Shown here: positions 1-9,500 of the stretch, piece after piece
Position numbering within the stretch: position 1 is the first letter of the stretch
How the letters are laid out: every line of letters starts with the position of its first letter
DNA from: Maratus speciosus
Lineage: Eukaryota; Arthropoda; Arachnida; Araneae; Salticidae
Direction: 5' to 3'
Length of the DNA: 64,000 nt
NCBI GenBank assembly: GCA_963932465.1
Contig: CAWVRF010001050.1
Location: 2,501-66,500, forward strand
Made by a program: the position numbers and the translations under genes
Notes under the pieces: generated by a model
Told to the model about the DNA's origin: nothing
The model's input: the letters and a program-made list of their open reading frames with translations, nothing else
Database searches by the model: none

Positions 1-31
1 GCGAAATATGCTGGCTGGTTGTCGGCCCAGT

Positions 32-43
32 TAGCTTAAATGG
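32..43 (+). promoter_or_regulatory. Pol III A box (consensus copy)
   Basis: TAGCTTAAATGG, tRNA positions 8-19, fits the TRGYNNARNNGG internal promoter pattern at every fixed position. Copies with G10 or G18 changed (listed under the clusters) lose part of it. Confidence 0.85.
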
Positions 44-74
44 AAAAGCATTGGCCTTGTAAGCCAAGGATCTG

Positions 75-85
75 GGTTCGATTCC
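75..85 (+). promoter_or_regulatory. Pol III B box (consensus copy)
   Basis: GGTTCGATTCC, tRNA positions 52-62, is an exact match to the TFIIIC-binding consensus GGTTCGANTCC. It is 43 bases downstream of the A-box start, a normal tRNA spacing. Fourteen copies carry a G53 change that breaks it. Confidence 0.88.
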
Positions 86-96
86 CGGCCTGGGCA

Positions 97-102
97 TTTT
101 TT
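97..102 (+). terminator. Pol III oligo-T terminator
   Basis: Six Ts start at the first base after discriminator A73. Across the array three forms occur: T6 (most copies), T5 (14 copies), and TG followed by four Ts (11 copies). All keep at least four consecutive Ts, the minimum for Pol III termination. The copy at 40165 is the exception. Confidence 0.85.
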
Positions 103-299
103 CGCTCAGTTGGAAATATTCAATTCGTATGATAACTTTACCAATCAGTTTGATTGTGTTAAAATAATAGTTCATCTACGTATCCATCGTTTATATGGAG
201 TTCCTTTACCTGCGGTTTATTCTGTTGAGCTGTCTACATGACAGACCAGATGTTATTACCAATAAGGTTGTCTGAGCGAAATATGCTGGCTGGTTGTCG
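103..299. repeat. inter-tRNA spacer, first complete example
   Basis: The 197 bases between terminator and next tRNA hold no gene. Visible structure: TTTCGCTCAG (100-109, overlapping the T-run) and its exact reverse complement CTGAGCGAAA (272-281); a hairpin CTGTC-TACAT-GACAG (230-244); and an isolated TTTATATGG box (190-198), about 105 bases before the next tRNA. Recurrent spacer variants are AATAAGG/AACAAGG, ACGTATCC/ACGTGTCC, CTGCGG/ATGCGG/CGGCGG and TATATGGAG/TATATCGAG. They travel together with specific tRNA variants. Confidence 0.8.
230..244. other. spacer hairpin, one per unit
   Basis: CTGTC and GACAG form a perfect 5-bp stem around TACAT. It recurs at the same offset in almost every unit; a few units read CTGTCTGCATGACAG, which changes only the loop. 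The role is unknown. Confidence 0.55.
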
Positions 300-2224
300 G
301 CCCAGTTAGCTTAAATGGAAAAGCATTGGCCTTGTAAGCCAAGGATCTGGGTTCGATTCCCGGCCTGGGCATTTTTTCGCTCTGTTGGAAATATTCAATT
401 CGTATGATAACTTTACCAATCAGTTTGATTGTGTTAAAATAATAGTTCATCTACGTATCCATCGTTTATATGGAGTTCCTTTACCTGCGGTTTATTCTGT
501 TGAGCTGTCTACATGACAGACCAGATGTTATTACCAATAAGGTTGTCTGAGCGAAATATGCTATCTGGTTGTCGGCCCAGTTAGCTTAAATGGAAAAGCA
601 TTGGCCTTGTAAGCCAAGGATCTGGGTTCGATTCCCGGCCTGGGCATTTTTTCGCTCAGTTGGAAATATTCAATTCGTATGATAACTTTACCAATCAGTT
701 TGATTGTGTTAAAATAATAGTTCATCTACGTATCCATCGTTTATATGGAGTTCCTTTACCTGCGGTTTATTCTGTTGAGCTGTCTACATGACAGACCAGA
801 TGTTAATACCAACAAGGTTGTCTGAGCGAAATATGCTGGCTGGTTGTCGGCCCAGTTAGCTTAAATGGAAAAGCATTGGCCTTGTAAGCCAAGGTTCTGG
901 GTTCGATTCCCGGCCTGGGCATTTTTTCGCTCAGTTGGAAATATTCAATTCGTATGATAACTTTACCAATCAGTTTGATTGTGTTAAAATAATAGTTCAT
1001 CTACGTATCCATCGTTTATATGGAGTTCCTTTACCTGCGGTTTATTCTGTTGAGCTGTCTACATGACAGACCAGATGTTATTACCAATAAGGTTGTCTGA
1101 GCGAAATATGCTGGCTGGTTGTCGGCCCAGTTAGCTTAAATGGAAAAGCATTGGCCTTGTAAGCCAAGGATCTGGGTTCGATTCCCGGCCTGGGCATTTT
1201 TTCGCTCAGTTGGAAATATTCAATTCGTATGATAACTTTACCAATCAGTTTGATTGTGTTAAAATAATAGTTCATCTACGTATCCATCGTTTATATGGAG
1301 TTCCTTTACCTGCGGTTTATTCTGTTGAGCTGTCTACATGACAGACCAGATGTTATTACCAATAAGGTTGTCTGAGCGAAATATGCTATCTGGTTGTCGG
1401 CCCAGTTAGCTTAAATGGAAAAGCATTGGCCTTGTAAGCCAAGGATCTGGGTTCGATTCCCGGCCTGGGCATTTTTTCGCTCAGTTGGAAATATTCAATT
1501 CGTATGATAACTTTACCAATCAGTTTGATTGTGTTAAAATAATAGTTCATCTACGTATCCATCGTTTATATGGAGTTCCTTTACCTGCGGTTTATTCTGT
1601 TGAGCTGTCTACATGACAGACCAGATGTTATTACCAATAAGGTTGTCTGAGCGAAATATGCTGGCTGGTTGTCGGCCCAGTTAGCTTAAATGGAAAAGCA
1701 TTGGCCTTGTAAGCCAAGGATCTGGGTTCGATTCCCGGCCTGGGCATTTTTTCGCTCAGTTGGAAATATTCAATTCGTATGATAACTTTACCAATCAGTT
1801 TGATTGTGTTAAAATAATAGTTCATCTACGTATCCATCGTTTATATCGAGTTCCTTTACCTGCGGTTTATTCTGTTGAGCTGTCTACATGACAGACCAGA
1901 TGTTATTACCAACAAGGTTGTCTGAGCGAAATATGCTGGCTGGTTGTCGGCCCAGTTAGATTAAATGGAAAAGCATTGGCCTTGTAAGCCAAGGATCTGG
2001 GTTCGATTCCCGGCCTGGGCATTTTTTCGCTCAGTTGGAAATATTCAATTCGTATGATAACTTTACCAATCAGTTTGATTGTGTTAAAATAATAGTTCAT
2101 CTACGTATCCATCGTTTATATGGAGTTCCTTTACCTGCGGTTTATTCTGTTGAGCTGTCTACATGACAGACCAGATGTTATTACCAATAAGGTTGTCTGA
2201 GCGAAATATGCTGGCTGGTTGTCG

Positions 2225-2296
2225 GCCCAGTTAGCTTAAATGGAAAAGCATTGGCCTTGTAAGCCAAGGATCTGGTTTCGATTCCCGGCCTGGGCA
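2225..2296 (+). tRNA. tRNA-Thr(TGT), B-box G53T class
   Basis: Type example of a class with GTTTCGATTCC instead of GGTTCGATTCC. The change breaks the G53-C61 pair that closes the T loop and removes a conserved B-box base, so TFIIIC binding should be weaker. Members: 2225, 8273, 14320, 15970, 19820, 27515, 30540, 33839, 36315, 39889, 44720, 46645, 48555; 50204 has G53C. Many members also share CGCCCAG after the T-run and ACGTGTCC/ACATGCGG in the spacer, so they descend from one mutant unit. Confidence 0.8.
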
Positions 2297-2730
2297 TTTT
2301 TTCGCCCAGTTGGAAATATTCAATTCGTATGATAACTTTACCAATCAGTTTGATTGTGTTAAAATAATAGTTCATCTACGTGTCCATCGTTTATATGGAG
2401 TTCCTTTACATGCGGTTTATTCTGTTGAGCTGTCTACATGACAGACCAGATGTTATTACCAATAAGGTTGTCTGAGCGAAATATGCTGGCTGGTTGTCGG
2501 CCCAGTTAGCTTAAATGGAAAAGCATTGGCCTTGTAAGCCAAGGATCTGGGTTCGATTCCCGGCCTGGGCATTTTTTCGCTCAGTTGGAAATATTCAATT
2601 CGTATGATAACTTTACCAATCAGTTTGATTGTGTTAAAATAATAGTTCATCTACGTATCCATCGTTTATATGGAGTTCCTTTACCTGCGGTTTATTCTGT
2701 TGAGCTGTCTACATGACAGACCAGATGTTA

Positions 2731-5700
2731 TTACCAATAAGGTTGTCTGAGCGAAATATGCTGGCTGGTTGTCGGCCCAGTTAACTTAAATGGAAAAGCA
2801 TTGGCCTTGTAAGCCAAGGATCTGGGTTCGATTCCCGGCCTGGGCATTTTTTCGCTCAGTTGGAAATATTCAATTCGTATGATAACTTTACCAATCAGTT
2901 TGATTGTGTTAAAATAATAGTTCATCTACGTATCCATCGTTTATATGGAGTTCCTTTACCTGCGGTTTATTCTGTTGAGCTGTCTACATGACAGACCAGA
3001 TGTTATTACCAACAAGGTTGTCTGAGCGAAATATGCTGGCTGGTTGTCGGCCCAGTTAGCTTAAATGGAAAAGCATTGGCCTTGTAAGCCAAGGATCTGG
3101 GTTCGATTCCCGGCCTGGGCATGTTTTCGCTCAGTTGGAAATATTCAATTCGTATGATAACTTTACCAATCAGTTTGATTGTGTTAAAATAATAGTTCAT
3201 CTACGTATCCATCGTTTATATGGAGTTCCTTTACCTGCGGTTTATTCTGTTGAGCTGTCTACATGACAGACCAGATGTTATTACCAATAAGGTTGTCTGA
3301 GCGAAATATGCTGGCTGGTTGTCGGCCCAGTTAGCTTAAATGGAAAAGCATTGGCCTTGTAAGCCAAGGATCTGGGTTCGATTCCCGGCCTGGGCATTTT
3401 TTCGCTCAGTTGGAAATATTCAATTCGTATGATAACTTTACCAATCAGTTTGATTGTGTTAAAATAATAGTTCATCTACGTATCCATCGTTTATATGGAG
3501 TTCCTTTACCTGCGGTTTATTCTGTTGAGCTGTCTACATGACAAACCAGATGTTATTACCAATAAGGTTGTTTGAGCGAAATATGCTGGCTGGTTGTCTG
3601 CCCAGTTAGCTTAAATGGAAAAGCATTGGCCTTGTAAGCCAAGGATCTGGGTTCGATTCCCGGCCTGGGCATTTTTCGCTCAGTTGGAAATATTCAATTC
3701 GTATGATAACTTTACCAATCAGTTTGATTGTGTTAAAATAATAGTTCATCTACGTATCCATCGTTTATATGGAGTTCCTTTACCTGCGGTTTATTCTGTT
3801 GAGCTGTCTACATGGCAGACCAGATGTTATTACCAATAAGGTTGTCTGAGCGAAATATGCTGGCTGGTTGTCGGCCCAGTTAGCTTAAATGGAAAAGCAT
3901 TGGCCTTGTAAGCCAAGGATCTGGGTTCGATTCTCGGCCTGGGCATTTTTTCGCTCAGTTGGAAATATTCAATTCGTATGATAACTTTACCAATCAGTTT
4001 GATTGTGTTAAAATAATAGTTCATCTACGTATCCATCGTTTATATGGAGTTCCTTTACCTGCGGTTTATTCTGTTGAGCTGTCTACATGACAGACCAGAT
4101 GTTATTACCAATAAGGTTGTCTGAGCGAAATATGCTGGCTGGTTGTCGGCCCAGTTAGCTTAAATGGAAAAGCATTGGCCTTGTAAGCCAAGGATCTGGG
4201 TTCGATTCCCGGCCTGGGCATTTTTTCGCTCAGTTGGAAATATTCAATTCGTATGATAACTTTACCAATCAGTTTGATTGTGTTAAAATAATAGTTCATC
4301 TACGTATCCATCGTTTATATGGAGTTCCTTTACCTGCGGTTTATTCTGTTGAGCTGTCTACATGACAGACCAGATGTTATTACCAATAAGGTTGTCTGAG
4401 CGAAATATGCTGGCTGGTTGTCGGCCCAGTTAACTTAAATGGAAAAGCATTGGCCTTGTAAGCCAAGGATCTGGGTTCGATTCCCGGCCTGGGCATTTTT
4501 TCGCTCAGTTGGAAATATTCAATTCGTATGATAACTTTACCAATCAGTTTGATTGTGTTAAAATAATAGTTCATCTACGTATCCATCGTTTATATGGAGT
4601 TCCTTTACCTGCGGTTTATTCTGTTGAGCTGTCTACATGACAGACCAGATGTTATTACCAACAAGGTTGTCTGAGCGAAATATGCTGGCTGGTTGTCGGC
4701 CCAGTTAGCTTAAATGGAAAAGCATTGGCCTTGTAAGCCAAGGATCTGGGTTCGATTCCCGGCCTGGGCATGTTTTCGCTCAGTTGGAAATATTCAATTC
4801 GTATGATAACTTTACCAATCAGTTTGATTGTGTTAAAATAATAGTTCATCTACGTATCCATCGTTTATATGGAGTTCCTTTACCTGCGGTTTATTCTGTT
4901 GAGCTGTCTACATGACAGACCAGATGTTATTACCAATAAGGTTGTCTGAGCGAAATATGCTGGCTGGTTGTCGGCCCAGTTAGCTTAAATGGAAAAGCAT
5001 TGGCCTTGTAAGCCAAGGATCTGGGTTCGATTCCCGGCCTGGGCATTTTTTCGCTCAGTTGGAAATATTCAATTCGTATGATAACTTTACCAATCAGTTT
5101 GATTGTGTTAAAATAATAGTTCATCTACGTATCCATCGTTTATATGGAGTTCCTTTACCTGCGGTTTATTCTGTTGAGCTGTCTACATGACAAACCAGAT
5201 GTTATTACCAATAAGGTTGTTTGAGCGAAATATGCTGGCTGGTTGTCTGCCCAGTTAGCTTAAATGGAAAAGCATTGGCCTTGTAAGCCAAGGATCTGGG
5301 TTCGATTCCCGGCCTGGGCATTTTTCGCTCAGTTGGAAATATTCAATTCGTATGATAACTTTACCAATCAGTTTGATTGTGTTAAAATAATAGTTCATCT
5401 ACGTATCCATCGTTTATATGGAGTTCCTTTACCTGCGGTTTATTCTGTTGAGCTGTCTACATGACAGACCAGATGTTATTACCAATAAGGTTGTCTGAGC
5501 GAAATATGCTGGCTGGTTGTCGGCCCAGTTAGCTTAAATGGAAAAGCATTGGCCTTGTAAGCCAAGGATCTGGGTTCGATTCTCGGCCTGGGCATTTTTT
5601 CGCTCAGTTGGAAATATTCAATTCGTATGATAACTTTACCAATCAGTTTGATTGTGTTAAAATAATAGTTCATCTACGTATCCATCGTTTATATGGAGTT

Positions 5701-6028
5701 CCTTTACCTGCGGTTTATTCTGTTGAGCTGTCTACATGACAGACCAGATGTTATTACCAATAAGGTTGTCTGAGCGAAATATGCTGGCTGGTTGTCGGCC
5801 CAGTTAGCTTAAATGGAAAAGCATTGGCCTTGTAAGCCAAGGATCTGGGTTCGATTCCCGGCCTGGGCATTTTTTCGCTCAGTTGGAAATATTCAATTCG
5901 TATGATAACTTTACCAATCAGTTTGATTGTGTTAAAATAATAGTTCATCTACGTATCCATCGTTTATATGGAGTTCCTTTACCTGCGGTTTATTCTGTTG
6001 AGCTGTCTACATGACAGACCAGATGTTA
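2731..6028 (+). repeat. nested 6-unit repeat, two copies of 1649 bp
   Basis: The series G10A, TG-T4, consensus, T5, C62T, consensus occurs at 2731-4379 and again at 4380-6028. One difference is visible: CATGGCAGACC at 3813 against CATGACAGACC at 5462. This nested duplication is older than the 22-unit duplication, which copied it to 8779-12076. Confidence 0.8.
2775..2846 (+). tRNA. tRNA-Thr(TGT), A-box G10A class
   Basis: GTTAACTT replaces GTTAGCTT, breaking the G10-C25 pair and the A-box core. Members: 2775, 4424, 8823, 10472, 16520, 20370, 25866, 31090, 46096, 52129. In the first part of the array it is usually followed by a unit with the TG-T4 terminator, so the two form a linked pair. Confidence 0.78.
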
Positions 6029-6347
6029 TTACCAACAAGGTTGTCTGAGCGAAATATGCTGGCTGGTTGTCGGCCCAGTTAGCTTAAATGGAAAAGCATT
6101 GGCCTTGTAAGCCAAGGATCTGGGTTCGATTCCCGGCCTGGGAATTTTTTCGCTCAGTTGGAAATATTCAATTCGTATGATAACTTTACCAATCAGTTTG
6201 ATTGTGTTAAAATAATAGTTCATCTACGTATCCATCGTTTATATGGAGTTCCTTTACCTGCGGTTTATTCTGTTGAGCTGTCTACATGACAGACCAGATG
6301 TTATTACCAACAAGGTTGTCTGAGCGAAATATGCTGGCTGGTTGTCG

Positions 6348-6419
6348 GCCCAGTTAGCTTAAATCGAAAAGCATTGGCCTTGTAAGCCAAGGATCTGGGT
6401 TCGATTCCCGGCCTGGGCA
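6348..6419 (+). tRNA. tRNA-Thr(TGT), A-box G18C class
   Basis: AAATCG replaces AAATGG, so G18 (needed for the G18-U55 elbow contact and part of the A box) is lost. Members: 6348, 12396, 15420, 26415, 29165, 39064, and the two MITE-split copies 41264 and 42992. Six of the eight also carry CTGAACGAAA upstream instead of CTGAGCGAAA; the MITE therefore landed in a member of this subfamily. Confidence 0.78.
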
Positions 6420-6534
6420 TTTTTTCGCTCAGTTGGAAATATTCAATTCGTATGATAACTTTACCAATCAGTTTGATTGTGTTAAAATAATAGTTCATCT
6501 ACGTGTCCATCGTTTATATGGAGTTCCTTTACCG

Positions 6535-9500
6535 GCGGTTTATTCTGTTGAGCTGTCTACATGACAGACCAGATGTTATTACCAATAAGGTTGTCTGAGC
6601 GAAATATGCTATCTGGTTGTCGGCCCAGTTAGCTTAAATGGAAAAGCATTGGCCTTGTAAGCCAAGGATCTGGGTTCGATTCCCGGCCTGGGCATTTTTT
6701 CGCTCAGTTGGAAATATTCAATTCGTATGATAACTTTACCAATCAGTTTGATTGTGTTAAAATAATAGTTCATCTACGTATCCATCGTTTATATGGAGTT
6801 CCTTTACCTGCGGTTTATTCTGTTGAGCTGTCTACATGACAGACCAGATGTTAATACCAACAAGGTTGTCTGAGCGAAATATGCTGGCTGGTTGTCGGCC
6901 CAGTTAGCTTAAATGGAAAAGCATTGGCCTTGTAAGCCAAGGTTCTGGGTTCGATTCCCGGCCTGGGCATTTTTTCGCTCAGTTGGAAATATTCAATTCG
7001 TATGATAACTTTACCAATCAGTTTGATTGTGTTAAAATAATAGTTCATCTACGTATCCATCGTTTATATGGAGTTCCTTTACCTGCGGTTTATTCTGTTG
7101 AGCTGTCTACATGACAGACCAGATGTTATTACCAATAAGGTTGTCTGAGCGAAATATGCTGGCTGGTTGTCGGCCCAGTTAGCTTAAATGGAAAAGCATT
7201 GGCCTTGTAAGCCAAGGATCTGGGTTCGATTCCCGGCCTGGGCATTTTTTCGCTCAGTTGGAAATATTCAATTCGTATGATAACTTTACCAATCAGTTTG
7301 ATTGTGTTAAAATAATAGTTCATCTACGTATCCATCGTTTATATGGAGTTCCTTTACCTGCGGTTTATTCTGTTGAGCTGTCTACATGACAGACCAGATG
7401 TTATTACCAATAAGGTTGTCTGAGCGAAATATGCTATCTGGTTGTCGGCCCAGTTAGCTTAAATGGAAAAGCATTGGCCTTGTAAGCCAAGGATCTGGGT
7501 TCGATTCCCGGCCTGGGCATTTTTTCGCTCAGTTGGAAATATTCAATTCGTATGATAACTTTACCAATCAGTTTGATTGTGTTAAAATAATAGTTCATCT
7601 ACGTATCCATCGTTTATATGGAGTTCCTTTACCTGCGGTTTATTCTGTTGAGCTGTCTACATGACAGACCAGATGTTATTACCAATAAGGTTGTCTGAGC
7701 GAAATATGCTGGCTGGTTGTCGGCCCAGTTAGCTTAAATGGAAAAGCATTGGCCTTGTAAGCCAAGGATCTGGGTTCGATTCCCGGCCTGGGCATTTTTT
7801 CGCTCAGTTGGAAATATTCAATTCGTATGATAACTTTACCAATCAGTTTGATTGTGTTAAAATAATAGTTCATCTACGTATCCATCGTTTATATCGAGTT
7901 CCTTTACCTGCGGTTTATTCTGTTGAGCTGTCTACATGACAGACCAGATGTTATTACCAACAAGGTTGTCTGAGCGAAATATGCTGGCTGGTTGTCGGCC
8001 CAGTTAGATTAAATGGAAAAGCATTGGCCTTGTAAGCCAAGGATCTGGGTTCGATTCCCGGCCTGGGCATTTTTTCGCTCAGTTGGAAATATTCAATTCG
8101 TATGATAACTTTACCAATCAGTTTGATTGTGTTAAAATAATAGTTCATCTACGTATCCATCGTTTATATGGAGTTCCTTTACCTGCGGTTTATTCTGTTG
8201 AGCTGTCTACATGACAGACCAGATGTTATTACCAATAAGGTTGTCTGAGCGAAATATGCTGGCTGGTTGTCGGCCCAGTTAGCTTAAATGGAAAAGCATT
8301 GGCCTTGTAAGCCAAGGATCTGGTTTCGATTCCCGGCCTGGGCATTTTTTCGCCCAGTTGGAAATATTCAATTCGTATGATAACTTTACCAATCAGTTTG
8401 ATTGTGTTAAAATAATAGTTCATCTACGTGTCCATCGTTTATATGGAGTTCCTTTACATGCGGTTTATTCTGTTGAGCTGTCTACATGACAGACCAGATG
8501 TTATTACCAATAAGGTTGTCTGAGCGAAATATGCTGGCTGGTTGTCGGCCCAGTTAGCTTAAATGGAAAAGCATTGGCCTTGTAAGCCAAGGATCTGGGT
8601 TCGATTCCCGGCCTGGGCATTTTTTCGCTCAGTTGGAAATATTCAATTCGTATGATAACTTTACCAATCAGTTTGATTGTGTTAAAATAATAGTTCATCT
8701 ACGTATCCATCGTTTATATGGAGTTCCTTTACCTGCGGTTTATTCTGTTGAGCTGTCTACATGACAGACCAGATGTTATTACCAATAAGGTTGTCTGAGC
8801 GAAATATGCTGGCTGGTTGTCGGCCCAGTTAACTTAAATGGAAAAGCATTGGCCTTGTAAGCCAAGGATCTGGGTTCGATTCCCGGCCTGGGCATTTTTT
8901 CGCTCAGTTGGAAATATTCAATTCGTATGATAACTTTACCAATCAGTTTGATTGTGTTAAAATAATAGTTCATCTACGTATCCATCGTTTATATGGAGTT
9001 CCTTTACCTGCGGTTTATTCTGTTGAGCTGTCTACATGACAGACCAGATGTTATTACCAACAAGGTTGTCTGAGCGAAATATGCTGGCTGGTTGTCGGCC
9101 CAGTTAGCTTAAATGGAAAAGCATTGGCCTTGTAAGCCAAGGATCTGGGTTCGATTCCCGGCCTGGGCATGTTTTCGCTCAGTTGGAAATATTCAATTCG
9201 TATGATAACTTTACCAATCAGTTTGATTGTGTTAAAATAATAGTTCATCTACGTATCCATCGTTTATATGGAGTTCCTTTACCTGCGGTTTATTCTGTTG
9301 AGCTGTCTACATGACAGACCAGATGTTATTACCAATAAGGTTGTCTGAGCGAAATATGCTGGCTGGTTGTCGGCCCAGTTAGCTTAAATGGAAAAGCATT
9401 GGCCTTGTAAGCCAAGGATCTGGGTTCGATTCCCGGCCTGGGCATTTTTTCGCTCAGTTGGAAATATTCAATTCGTATGATAACTTTACCAATCAGTTTG

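Larger units (their letters stand above)
25..96 (+). tRNA. tRNA-Thr(TGT), consensus copy
   Basis: The 72 bases fold as a complete cloverleaf: acceptor GCCCAGT/CCTGGGC with one U7-C66 mismatch; D stem GCTT/AAGC with A14, G18 and G19; anticodon stem TTGGC/GCCAA closing the loop CTTGTAA, hence anticodon TGT reading ACA; T stem CTGGG/CCCGG with loop TTCGATT; discriminator A73. U8, A14, U33, A37, T54-T55-C56 and A58 are present, as are the known threonine identity elements G1-C72, C2-G71, G35 and U36. There is no intron, and CCA is not encoded. About 120 of the 194 copies share this body exactly. The sequence supports a competent gene. Whether it is transcribed and charged is unknown; the U7-C66 mismatch is the only structural flaw seen. 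Confidence 0.88.
25..6419 (+). tRNA. tRNA-Thr(TGT) cluster, copies 1-24
   Basis: Each gene is 72 nt. Starts: 25, 300, 575, 850, 1125, 1400, 1675, 1950, 2225, 2500, 2775, 3050, 3325, 3600, 3874, 4149, 4424, 4699, 4974, 5249, 5523, 5798, 6073, 6348. Body changes: 850 A46T; 1950 C11A (breaks C11-G24); 2225 G53T (B box broken); 2775 and 4424 G10A; 3874 and 5523 C62T (G-U wobble); 6073 C72A (breaks the first acceptor pair); 6348 G18C. Terminators: T5 at 3600 and 5249, TG-T4 at 3050 and 4699, T6 elsewhere. The other copies look like consensus. Copies 575 and 1400 have GCTATCTGG instead of GCTGGCTGG just upstream. Confidence 0.88.
487..6534 (+). repeat. 22-unit higher-order repeat, copy A (6048 bp)
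   Basis: Every diagnostic variant I compared between here and 12582 recurs exactly 6048 bases later: GCTATCTGG, A46T, C11A, G53T, the T5 and TG-T4 terminators, GTCTGCCCAG, CATGGCAGACC, C72A, G18C. Identity stops at base 486 (T versus G) on the left. On the right the exact breakpoint is ambiguous by about 75 bases because neighbouring units are alike. It is a direct tandem duplication, recent enough to show no difference I could find. Confidence 0.88.

Noticed and set aside
256..450. A 64-codon minus-strand open frame present in nearly every unit, coding across the antisense of the tRNA
   Set aside because: It is the antisense of tRNA plus spacer and is repeated only because the unit is. It reads through structural tRNA bases, single-base indels abolish it in some units, and no protein family is recognisable (the GIEPRS-type peptide is the usual translation of antisense tRNA).
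3615..3839. Plus-strand open frames of 66-92 codons starting inside the tRNA
   Set aside because: They appear only in units whose frame is shifted by the five-T terminator, by other one-base deletions, or by loss of an upstream stop; they begin within the D loop of a tRNA and have no family likeness.
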